A stretch of DNA of 64,000 nt from Diphasiastrum complanatum (taxonomy: Eukaryota; Streptophyta; Lycopodiopsida; Lycopodiales; Lycopodiaceae), in the NCBI GenBank assembly GCA_029204225.1, contig CM055098.1, positions 4,143,607 to 4,207,606 of the forward strand. The letters are read 5' to 3'. A program made the translations under genes and the position numbers. The notes under the pieces were generated by a model. That model was not told the origin of the DNA, made no database searches, and worked only from the letters and a program-made list of their open reading frames with translations. Shown here one piece after another: positions 55,001 to 64,000 of the stretch (within the stretch, counting starts at the first letter, position 1; each line of letters begins with the position of its first letter).

Positions 55001-55152
55001 GTATTATTATTTGTTGTTGTTGTGGGGCAAGTTTTTGTAATTGAAGAGTGTTGTTGATAAGGTAAGAGGAAGGATAAAGGCTCAACCAATGAGAGGCTGC
55101 GGGCTCAGGATTTGGCCAATGAAAACAACTCTCATGCATTTTCAGTCACAAT

Positions 55153-55272
55153 CAAATAAGTCATTTTGGCTAGTCCCATATCAACAAACAACGGAGCACC
55201 CAAAAAGAAAGCCAAATAAGTCATTTTGGCTAGTCCCATATTAACAAACAACGGAGCACCCAAAAAGAAAGC
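55153..55272. repeat. Tandem duplication, period 60 bp, two copies
   Basis: CAAATAAGTCATTTTGG starts at 55153 and again at 55213. The two 60-bp units differ at one base (TATCAAC against TATTAAC). It lies just upstream of the PSBX promoter, so it may add or duplicate promoter elements. Confidence 0.95.
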
Positions 55273-55860
55273 TCTTTCTTATATTGTTCTCTTATAGTGT
55301 GAGGTGAGAGGATTAGAACTTGAGACCAATGTGTTAATTCTTTTCCCTCAATGAGCTTAACCCAAAATCTTGCAAAATGAACCAAGTTCAAAGGCTATCC
55401 ATGAAGACCAACACACTAGCATTACTAAGTATAATATGTACTATACCCGCATATGGACCCAACCAATAAGCAACATAGAGGCCCCAATGTCCCCTCATGG
55501 AGTAGTTGGGACTTGAGCAAGTGCCCTTATAGACAATAACAACTCATTCTTAATATGTCTTACATCACTCTCTTAATTCACTTTATGTGAATATACCTTT
55601 GTTGGCTTTGCATTTGAATGTCCACATGGCCCAATTACTTCGGTCCATGTGTGTAGAATTCTCATGTGATTCCCCTAACCAGCCATATTACTAAATTAAA
55701 AATAGTAATTATCGAGAAAAAGACCCACTTTTTGCATTACATTATTGGTGGACCTTGCTCAAAAATAATTGGACCCAATTGTTAGGCCTCAAACTAGCCA
55801 AGAAATCTTAACCAAAATCCTAACGCTATTCAAATGGCTTTTGACTTTTATTTGATGAGA
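55273..55860. other. No gene recognised
   Basis: AT-rich DNA between the PSBX upstream repeat and the copia element; nothing recognised. Confidence 0.5.
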
Positions 55861-55869
55861 GTCGATCGT

Positions 55870-57200
55870 AGTCGCGAAGGAACCACGATCCTCTGACGAT
55901 TCGGATGGAGTTCAGATGCAATCCCTCGTTAATTGAAAATATTGCAAAATTCGTTTCGCAATCTTCCAATGTGTCGAGCCTGGATTCGTGCAAAATTAGC
56001 TCATCCTGAATACTGCATAAGCAATATCAGGACGTGTGTTGTCAGCAAGGTACATCAGTGATCCTATCGGTTTCCTGTAAGGTGTGAACTACATTTGTTC
56101 TCTCTCTTCCTCAGTCTTTGGACAGTCATCATTCGTCAGCACCGTCCCTGCGAGCATTGGAGTGTTTGCTCCTTTGCAGTTCAGCATCCCAAAGTCCTCT
56201 AGGATCTTCTGGGTGTATCTGGACTGGTGAAGGTATAACTTACCTCCCTCGTAGTCCCTTTCAATATGTAAGCCTAGGTAACACCTGGCTTCTCCCATAT
56301 CCATTATCTCAAAATGTTTCGAGATGTATGCCTTTACTTCAGCAATTAGCTGCTCACTCCTGCAAAGTATCAGAGTATCGTCCACATATACAGCCACTAT
56401 GATGATCTGCCCATTTGTAACTCTGACATATACATTAGAATCAGCCAACAGAGGCTTGAATCCTATGATTTCAGGGCTTGATCTTTCTTCTTGTACCATT
56501 GTCGGGTTGATTGTTTCAGACCGTAGATGCTTCTATGCATTCTGCATGCATAGTCAAAAAGTGAATTCGAGACATATCCTGGGGGTTGATCCATATAGAC
56601 CTCTTCGTCTAGTTCGCCATGCAAGAAGGATGTCTTCTCGTCCACAATGTGGATCCCGAGGTCATAAGTTGTTGCATATGCAAATAACAGACATAGGGAC
56701 AAATGTTTGACGACAGGAGAGAAGGTTTTAGAGTAGCCAATACCATACCTCTGAGAAAAACCTTTCGCTACCAGTCTTGCCTTGTATTTCGTCACATTTC
56801 CATCTAGTCCGTATTTGAGCTTGAAGACCCATTTGCATTTGACAGTCTTGCGCTTATGTGGTAATGGCTTTTGTGTCCATACCTGGTTCTTCCTCATGGA
56901 CTCCATCTCTTCGTTCATGGCTTGGATCCACCTGTTCTTTTCTGGACTTTCAATCGTCTCCTCAAAAGACTGTGGTTTGCCACTGAATCCACAGAACTTC
57001 TCTGATGTAGAAGCGGAGCTGCCTGGCACATATCTTGCTGGCGCTCTTCGTGGTCTTGTCGACCTTCTAGGAGATCCTTCTAGAACAGCTATGTCTTTGC
57101 CTTTGTCTGCTCTGCTCGATCCGAAACCATCTTGGTTTACAAGAACTGTGGCGGTAGGTTGCCTCTCGAATTTTTTTTCGTCAGATTCGTCGCTCAAATG
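55870..57200 (-). pseudogene. Copia reverse transcriptase (minus strand, truncated)
   Basis: The minus strand starts with the linker RPRRAPARYVPG and WIQAMNEEMESMRKNQVW, then CKWVFKLKYGLDGNVTKYKA, RLVAKGFSQRYGIGYSKTFS, SFLHGELDEEVYMDQPPGYV and SIYGLKQSTRQWYKK. A frameshift near 56480 leads to VRVTNGQIIIVAVYVDDTLI (catalytic YVDD intact), YLGLHIERDY, and YRKPIGSLMYLADNTRPDIA. RNase H is missing; the element ends near 55870. The AFL of the usual KTAFLHG block reads TSF, but the frame is otherwise good. Confidence 0.92.
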
Positions 57201-58640
57201 AGAGACGACTCAAAAATTTTCGTTTTCGTGTTCGTCCTCTGCTCCCTCTATCATTGGTGGCAGGTCATAGTACTGTCTCTCTAGAACTTCGTAACCGACA
57301 GGATCGTCATTGGCCATTGTCCTGCTCTCATCAAAACTGACATCTCTCACTGTCTTCACAGTGTTCGTATCTGTCATGAGTATGACAAATTATGTCATAA
57401 CCTACCAGAAATCCCTGCTCGGCTTTCTCATCAAGCTTCTTTCGAAGCTTATCAGGAATATGTGCATCTGCACAGCCAAAGATTCGGACATGAGATAGGT
57501 TGGACTTTCTACCCCACCATAGCTCGTGTGGTGTCATGTGAGGAACACTGGACTTGCCTGTTTTGTTCTGGATGTATGTAGTTGTAGCTACTGCTTTAGC
57601 CCATAGTACCCTTCGAGCTTTCGAGTAGGCCATCATGCATATGGCTGCTTCCATCAGGGTCCTATTCTTCCGTTCAGCAACACCATTGTGCTGCGGTGTG
57701 TAGGCTGCAGTCCTTTTGTGAATGATGCCATGATCATTGCAGAAGTCAGTGAACCGATTCAGGATGTATTCACCACCTCAATCTGTCTTGATCTGCTTCA
57801 CCTTGCTGCCTATACGTCTTTCAGTCCAATTCACATATTCTATGAATTTATCAAGTGCTTCAGATTTATTCTGAATAAAATACACTCTGGCAAATTTGCT
57901 ATAATCATCAATGAAGGTTATATAATATTTTGAGCCTCCTACTGAGATCACATTGAATGGTCCACGATGAATCTTAGTCGTTCTGTAGGAGTCTTTGATG
58001 AGTGGCTGCGTGACATCTTGTCTTTCAAACGTGCATCACAGGTGGTCGAATTGGTTGCATTCGAGATGCTGACCCCTGTTATTGCTCCATGATGGCTTGC
58101 TTGGTAAAGTGCCATTGAGTTCATGTGGCGGAGTCTCATGTGCCATAGAGTGTCTGGTTGGTCATCATGAGTCTGATGCGCCTGATCTGCAGATAGGCGT
58201 ACCTTCAGATGATATAGGTTTCCTTTCCTTATGCCTTGAGCGATCATTGTACTGGTACTGGCGTCAATTACGTTACATGCTTCATCAAAAAACGTTACAC
58301 GCATCTCTGCATCCGCTACTCTTGCTACAGAAAGCAAGTCTTGTTGCAGAGTAGGCATGAACAGAATGTCTTCGAGTCGTCTGTCTCTGCCGTTAGTGTT
58401 GAGCCATAGTGAACCAATACCGTTCACTTGATGTATGGATCCATCTCCAAGAACTATGAATCTTGAGGGATCTGCACTTCTGAAATCAGACATGATTTGT
58501 CTTGATGTCATGAAGTGTGAGGTGGCTCCTGAATCTAGGATCACCTCATGTGTGTCAGATGTTGATGCTGCACACACATCTTCACAGATGTAGGTGGTCA
58601 AACAATTTATGTTCGTTCTTTCTTCGCCCATCTTCGAGCT
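57201..58640 (-). pseudogene. Copia protease, pre-integrase and integrase (minus strand)
   Basis: The protease reads EVILDSGATSHFMTS (58530 region), with the Asp-Ser-Gly-Ala active site. Then come GSLWLNTNGRDRRLEDILFM, the GAG-pre-integrase block LWHMRLRHMNSMALYQASHH, and the integrase. The integrase reads FVLHKSSRKI-like broken text with ...DHSM, a frameshift, then NRTLMEAAICMMAYSKARRV, YIQNKTGKSSVPHMTPHELW and GRKSNLSHVRIFGCADAHIP. The region is continuous with gag to the right and reverse transcriptase to the left. Stops occur near 57775 and 57960. Confidence 0.88.
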
Positions 58641-59240
58641 CTCGAGCTCCTCGACATAGGATGAACTGTTGTTGTTCTCCTGTCTGTTCTGAGCTGATTT
58701 GTTTCTCGGGTTTTGGCGGCAATCCGTGGCTGCATGACCCTTCTTGTGGCAATGGATACACTCAATCTTGGGATTGAGCCAGCATGTATCAATTGTATGC
58801 TCGTCTCTTTTTCATCTCATGCAAGTCTTCTTGTCTGAACGTTGCTGTTTTGACCTCCCTTTTGTCTTCCAGTTGCTTTTGCTGGTTCCCTCTGCTTGAT
58901 GATCACGATCTTGCCTCTGATTCGACTCCCTCTTAGGATTAAATTGTTTTTGGATTTTTCTTTGTTGTCGTAGAGGGCCTGGTCAGAACCATCCTTTGTG
59001 GTCAAGGTGTTCTATGGCCTCGACTTCCTCTCGAATCTCGACGATCGCCTTTTCGAGGTTCATGGTAGGATCTTTCGCGAGTAGGGTCCTCGTTGTCTGG
59101 AATGATCTGGGTAAGGCTCTCAACAGGTACGTGACTGCTTCTCAGCTGACGCAGTGTTCTCTGCTCCAGAGTTATGTAGTGATAGAAACAGATCCTTCAT
59201 CTTTCTTACGAAATGGGTAAAATGTGTTTTACGACATTTT
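58641..59240 (-). pseudogene. Copia gag and zinc knuckle (minus strand)
   Basis: The nucleocapsid knuckle reads CIHCHKKGHAATDC, a clean CX2CX4HX4C, near 58725-58766. Upstream are a basic Gln/Lys/Arg-rich linker and the capsid end VTYLLRALPRSFQTTRTLLA followed by LEKAIVEIREEVEAIEHLDH. A TAG and shifts occur near 58980 and 59130. Before 59240 (minus-strand upstream) there is only a leader with repeated TTCGTG/CACGAA words to about 59460. No LTR was found. Confidence 0.85.
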
Positions 59241-59755
59241 TCGTGTCGCGTCGTTGGTTTCGTTTTGCTCACCTGCCTTCCTCTTTTACTGGACCGCAAA
59301 ATATTTTCGTGCCAGACCACAAAAGATTCTCATTCGTGAATCTTTCGTGTTCGCGAACCGTTCGTAATTGTCTCCTATGACTTTTGTGTTCACAAAACTT
59401 TTCGTGTTTTGCATCTCCTGACTTTCGTGTTTGCGAACATCTTCGTCAGGCCTAGGGCTAAAAGCTAGCAAGGCTTTGTAAATAGAAATGTTTTGTTTCT
59501 TCATTATTCAACAATGAGACCACCACTGCTATTAGTGGAAACAGTTGAGAGTATAGTAATCAAGGCATAAACAGGTTGCAATTCTAACATCAATAGACAA
59601 CAATAGCAATTATATGCAGAAAAGAGACTATCGTGTATATAAATATATAAATATATATATATATAAGACATCCAACTGATACCTGCCACCAACTGATATT
59701 CAACACTGAATGTTAGTTGTTGTCCATATACAAAATAAGCATTGCTACTTAACAA

Positions 59756-59869
<114 letters not shown>

Positions 59870-59930
59870 ATGTTTATATATATATATGTGTATGTTTATA
59901 TATATATATTTATATGCACATTATGCAGAT

Positions 59931-60325
59931 CACATATACAGTCATCAATATCAAACTTAAGAGTATAACAAAGTAGAACACTATCAATGTATACCAATAG
60001 AATTACATATTATAAAACCATCGATGCAAACCCAGCAGGCTGAATTCATTGTTCATCCACATCTACAATTACAATGTAAGGTCACATGTGTGGGTTGGAA
60101 ATGCCACTTAAGGTCATGGGGTTATAAGTCACATATACAGTCATCAAGATCAAACTCAAGAGTATAACAAAGTGGAACGCTATCAATGTATACCAATAGA
60201 ATTACATATTATAAAACCATCGATGCAATCCCAGCAGGTTGAATTCATTGTTCGTCCACATCTACAATTACAATGTAAGGTCACCTGTGTGGGTTGGAAA
60301 TGCCACTTAAGGTCATGGGGTTACA
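59931..60325. repeat. Tandem duplication, period 199 bp
   Basis: CACATATACAGTCATCAA starts at 59931 and again at 60130. The following roughly 195 bp repeats with only a few base differences (for example AAAGTAGAACA against AAAGTGGAACG). No coding content. Confidence 0.93.
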
Positions 60326-60329
60326 CTCT

Positions 60330-61240
60330 TCCTTCACCCTCAACAATGTCTATCTATTTATCTCTATGTCTTGCAAGACATCCCAATTATACATTGCATT
60401 AAAGGTGGGCCTTGCTAGGAGCTAATCAAATCCAATTAGATAGAAATATAAGCTAAGCCCTAGTTAAGTTAGTAACAAGTTCCAAGCAGGTCTACATTGT
60501 TTTTAGAATGAGGCTAATGCTCATTTGTATAGTTTTAATTTTGAGCTTCTTGTTAAAAGCTTCCATGGTGTGATTGGTCCATGTGCCATTGTTTCTACTT
60601 GAGAATACTACCATTATTGTACAATGCTCGTAAAAAAGTTTCAAACTAACCTTATAAAAAACCCACAAAACCATTATAGGATCGGGACAATGGCATCATG
60701 CTTACCCAAAGCAAAAATGCTAGAGAGTTGTTCAAAAAGTTCAATATGGAGGATAGTAAGCCATGAAACACACGTATGGATGTAAATACATAGTTCAGTG
60801 CATATGATGAGTCAAACAAAGTGAATTTGTATGTTTACAATGAACTTGTCAAAGTCTTATCTATTTAATGCATGTTTGTCCTTCTGTTTCATTTTTTGTT
60901 GGATTAGTAACACAATTCATGTCATACCCTAGAGAAAATGCTGCAAAAACAAAAAAAGAGGAGGAATATTGAACTTTGGATTACAATATGAAAAACTAGA
61001 TGTGCCAATATCAGGGGGTTATACATATGCAAACTTGACATATAGCACGACAAGACATCCAATATAGAATACACTTTTACTTTTGCATTGTAGCCATTGC
61101 ATGAAGTACCAAGAGGCGGCCTATAGATTCTTATCATCTATAGAATCTAAGTACTGTGCTCTTAAAAATGCTATGCATAAGACTATACATTTAATCGAAT
61201 ATAGACCAACCACAAGTGAGCTCAATAGTAATTTCATGTG
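60330..61240. other. No gene recognised
   Basis: AT-rich sequence without recognised genes or repeats. Confidence 0.5.
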
Positions 61241-61249
61241 ATAAGATAC

Positions 61250-61480
61250 ATTCACTTAGCCAATAACCCAACAATACATGCTCGAATGAAGCAAATAGAG
61301 TTACATTTTCACTTTGTTTGATAGAATATTTGGGAACATGCCTTTGATCTTGTAATGTGTAAGTTGGAAGATCGAGTTGCTAACATATTCTCTAAATCTC
61401 TAGTAAGACATAAATTTGACAAATTTTGTACATTATTAGATATAATAGAATGTAAATTGATGAATGAAAGAGAGTGTTAG
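61250..61480 (+). pseudogene. Copia RNase H C-terminus
   Basis: The frame reads NNPTIHARMKQIELHFHFV, then two stops, and further on LEDRVANIFSKSLVRHKFDK and IIECKLMNEREC with TAG at 61478-61480. This is the end of copia RNase H (usual HARTKHIE and ADIFTK). A purine run AAAGAGAG and TGTTAG at 61475 mark the LTR start, overlapping the last codons. Confidence 0.8.
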
Positions 61481-62180
61481 AAGTCAATATTCAATTTACA
61501 CTTGACTTATTGATCGGTGTGAACTTATTGACTTATTGATCGGTGTGAGCTAACTAGTTCATTAGTGCTTATCTCTAAAGAGGACCTTTCTTATGCAATC
61601 TTGATCAATATGCATGCTAATGTAAGTGTTGGTGTTCTCTTGCTAAGTAGTTATAGTGTTTGTGTGATCCTTGACGATTTCTTTAAAAAATGCACCATTG
61701 TTTGGAAAAAAAGTCAACATGTCTTTTTATCTTCATGAGATTTATCTTTGAAAGAAATGAATGCAGTCCAGCAAGTTTATGAGCATGCAAAAAAGTTTGA
61801 TTCGATAGTCATGGCAACCTTATCACTTTCAATACACCAATAACATCACATCAAGTAAAATATATGGTAGAAGACCTCTCATGGAACATAATACCTTAAT
61901 TCATTAGAATTCGTTTCTTGAATTTGGAAGATTCCATGTAGATTCTCTTATCATTGTACATCTCTTGGATCAATCTTATCAACCTATCATCGCAAAAAGT
62001 GGAACTCCATGACTCTCAAACAATGGTACCATTAGTATGATCCCAATGCACGGCTCAATGGCTTTTGACCTCAAGGTGTATTTGATCTTCAATGACACAT
62101 GCACACACAACCTCTCAATATCCTAAACCCTCAAATTTTCACTTGGCTCTTTTGCCCACAAAGGTGAAGGACGAGCATGA
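61475..62180 (+). repeat. Copia 3' LTR start, then unassigned DNA
   Basis: TGTTAGAAGTCAATATTC at 61475 is the probable LTR start. TTGACTTATTGATCGGTGTGA occurs twice nearby (about 61502-61550). The LTR end is not seen, and nothing else is recognised to 62180. Confidence 0.4.
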
Positions 62181-62184
62181 TCAT

Positions 62185-62845
62185 GCTGTAACATACCACA
62201 AAGTAGATGGATCATTGGACACGTGCAAGGCGAGATTGATAGCCAAGGGTTAGGTGCAAAAGGAAGACATTGAATTCGAGGAGACATTCACTCTCGTGGC
62301 AAAGATGCACACTCTTAGCTCCATCGTTGCTCTTGCCACATAGTGTGGATGAGATCTTCAACAAATGGAAGTTGTTTGAACACTCTTGAATGGTTACATT
62401 GATGAGGTCTATGTTACTCAACCAAAAGGATTTGAAATAAAAAAACAAGGAGTTTCACATATGCAAGCTAAAGAAGACGTTGTACGATCTTAAACTTCTT
62501 GTGCGTGATATTCTATAATTGACAAGTATCTCTTGTAGCAGAGGTTCATCAAGCGTATGGTGGATCCCACATTGTATTTCCTCCATTGTGATGTTGAGAT
62601 ATTCATCCTTGCAGGTATTGACAACACGCTAATTGATAACGTCAAAATAAGTTCATCAAAAGAATTTGAGATGAAGGAATTAGGACAGCTTCATTTTTGT
62701 TTAAGTATTGAAATCTAGAGGCGGAGTGATATCACATTTGTAAATTAAAACAAATATGTGTATGTAACATGTTTGATTGCAAAGCTATTGACACAAAGCA
62801 AGTGTCAATCCCATTGAATCAAATCTGAAACTTAATTAGATACAA
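62185..62845 (+). pseudogene. Copia reverse transcriptase fragment
   Basis: Frames read KARLIAKG then TAG, VQKEDIEFEETFTLVAKMHT, LNGYIDEVYVTQPKGFEIKK, FHICKLKKTLYDLK, and RFIKRMVDPTLYFLHCDVEI followed by SSSKEFEMKELGQLHFCLSI. The catalytic YVDD block reads GIDNTL here, so the active site is lost. Many stops and shifts. It ends where Tat/Athila-like protease starts, so one element probably broke the other. Confidence 0.82.
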
Positions 62846-62857
62846 CATAAATAGTTT

Positions 62858-64000
62858 GGACGAGAGGCGGTTGTGATAGATGGAGGTTCAGGAGTTAATC
62901 TAATCTCAACAAAGCTATGTGCTAAATGGGGTTGTCCTAAAGGCATAGTAGAAGACATACCTGTAAAGATTGCGAGAATCCAGTTTGTCATTACTTTTGT
63001 ATTAAAGCACCATTAGTTTATCGTATTCTATTGGGACACCATGGTTACGAGTTGCGCAAGTGATTCATAACTGGAAACATGAAAGATTACATTTGAGAAT
63101 CGTGAGCGTGTAGTTAAAGTTGATCCATTAACTTGGACAAATCAAACCAGCAGTCCAAAAAATAGATGATGATTCATCAACAAGGGATCATACTTGTGAC
63201 TAGTAAAAGCTTTGGGAGTGCATTATGGCTCTCAAACAGATAATGTTACCCATAATCAAGCTCTTGCAACTGTGGATTGTACAGCAGGATACATGTGTAA
63301 ACGAGATAACAATTCAGAGTTGCGAGACATTCCTATGGTTGATCGTACTTTAAATACGTTTATCATCTTCCCAGATTTATGATGGACCACTTAGCCTATG
63401 AATCTTGTTGAACCATGAGAGGTTGAAAAGATTGTTCAAGTTGGAATGCAACTTACCTCAGATCAACTCATTGCATTAAGAAAGTTGTTGATCAAATATC
63501 AAGATTGTTTTGCTTGGACATACAATGATTTGATTAGTAATGGAGCATACCATTCCCTTGATACCCGATGCAATACCAAAAGTGATAAGATTTTATCGTT
63601 GCAATCTGAATGTCACAGATCTTATCAAGATGGAGTTACAAAGGTTACTAGAAGCATATTTCATTTATGAAATTGAGCATACTGAGTGGGTTTCACCAAT
63701 TGTCGTCGTTCCTAAGGAAAATGGCAAGATGAGAATTTGTGTGAACCTAAAAGCTTTGAATAAAGTGACTCACAAAGATCACTTTTTGTTACTTTTATAG
63801 AAAACAGATTGAATCGCCTTGCTGGAGCAGAAGCCTATAGTTTTTTGGATGGATTCAGTGGTTATAACCAAGTTAGAATCGCACCTGTGGATCAACATAA
63901 AACAACTTTTGCAACAGAATGGGGACCATCTATATGCTTATAAAGTCATGCCATTTGGACTACGTAATGCACCAAGTTCATTTCAGCGGGTTATGCAATT
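62858..64000 (+). pseudogene. Tat/Athila-type gypsy protease and reverse transcriptase, runs off the window
   Basis: The protease reads VVIDGGSGVNLISTKLCAKW (active site Asp-Gly-Gly-Ser), KIARIQFVITFVLK, and after a one-base loss PWLRVAQVIHNWKHERL. The reverse transcriptase begins LRKLLIKYQDCFAWTYNDL, MEHTIPLIPDA, then VSPIVVVPKENGKMRICVNL and KALNKVTHKDHF, a TAG near 63800, AYSFLDGFSGYNQVRIAPVD, and VMPFGLRNAPSSFQRVMQ to the edge. FLDGFSGYNQ is typical of the non-chromovirus branch. The catalytic YxDD lies beyond 64000. It is related to the fragment at 40880. Confidence 0.88.

Noticed and set aside
55153-55272. AGTCCCATATCAAC resembling the plant snRNA upstream element (RTCCCACATCG)
   Set aside because: The match is incomplete, and no TATA box at the right spacing or snRNA sequence follows.

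Overview
The window is nuclear DNA from a land plant. Three things show this: a chloroplast photosystem gene with a nuclear intron and a transit peptide (PSBX, 54008-54636, minus strand), a plant-type CCR4 deadenylase gene with GT-AG introns (13846-26728, minus strand), and a very dense load of Ty3/gypsy and Ty1/copia LTR retrotransposons, LINE-like pieces and a tRNA-derived retroposon. Some CCR4 residues and the LINE family remind me more of non-flowering plants (ferns and relatives) than of flowering plants, but that is a low-confidence impression from memory.

Layout. 1-3.4 kb: a broken hAT transposase tail, then the 5' end of a minus-strand retroelement (LTR, tRNA-Met primer site, leader) that cuts a gypsy integrase/chromodomain fragment. 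4.2-10.6 kb: a full-length chromodomain gypsy element (copy 1a; 358-bp LTRs, CCCTA target duplication) lying inside the pol of an older gypsy element (4077-4241 plus 10581-12023). 12.5-13.3 kb: a copia 3' end. 13.8-26.7 kb: seven exons of CCR4 on the minus strand. Its 4.5-kb and 6.1-kb introns carry a copia fragment, a transposase-like exon, GA/TC-tailed retroposons and a 151-bp tandem duplication. The exons for the last part of the catalytic domain are not in the window. 28-37.3 kb: a LINE fragment, then an older minus-strand gypsy element split by copy 1b of the same gypsy family (30804-36472, GGTCT duplication). 37.5-41 kb: two Tat/Athila-like gypsy remnants in opposite orientations, one with a tRNA-Asp primer site.

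44.2-46.7 kb is the most unusual stretch: an array of ACACGTGT-like palindromes and a TATA box, then an ORF for a divergent histone H3 fold, followed on the same strand by a four-exon Ulp1-like cysteine peptidase that has lost its expected catalytic His. 47.0-48.3 kb: an unrecognised, spliced and degraded minus-strand gene. 48.5-52.5 kb: a copia 3' end, an unrecognised ORF cluster and a second LINE copy. 53.2-53.4 kb: a tRNA-derived retroposon with a perfect 17-bp target duplication. 54.0-55.0 kb: intact PSBX. 55.9-59.2 kb: a minus-strand copia element from gag to reverse transcriptase. 59.7-62.8 kb: a TA microsatellite, a 199-bp tandem duplication and two copia remnants. 62.9-64 kb: a Tat/Athila-like gypsy protease and reverse transcriptase running off the right edge.

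PSBX is the only gene that looks complete and undamaged. CCR4 looks functional as far as it can be read. Every transposon open frame examined carries stops, frameshifts or deletions. All exon boundaries, target duplications and phases were read by eye from the sequence; no alignment or search was run.
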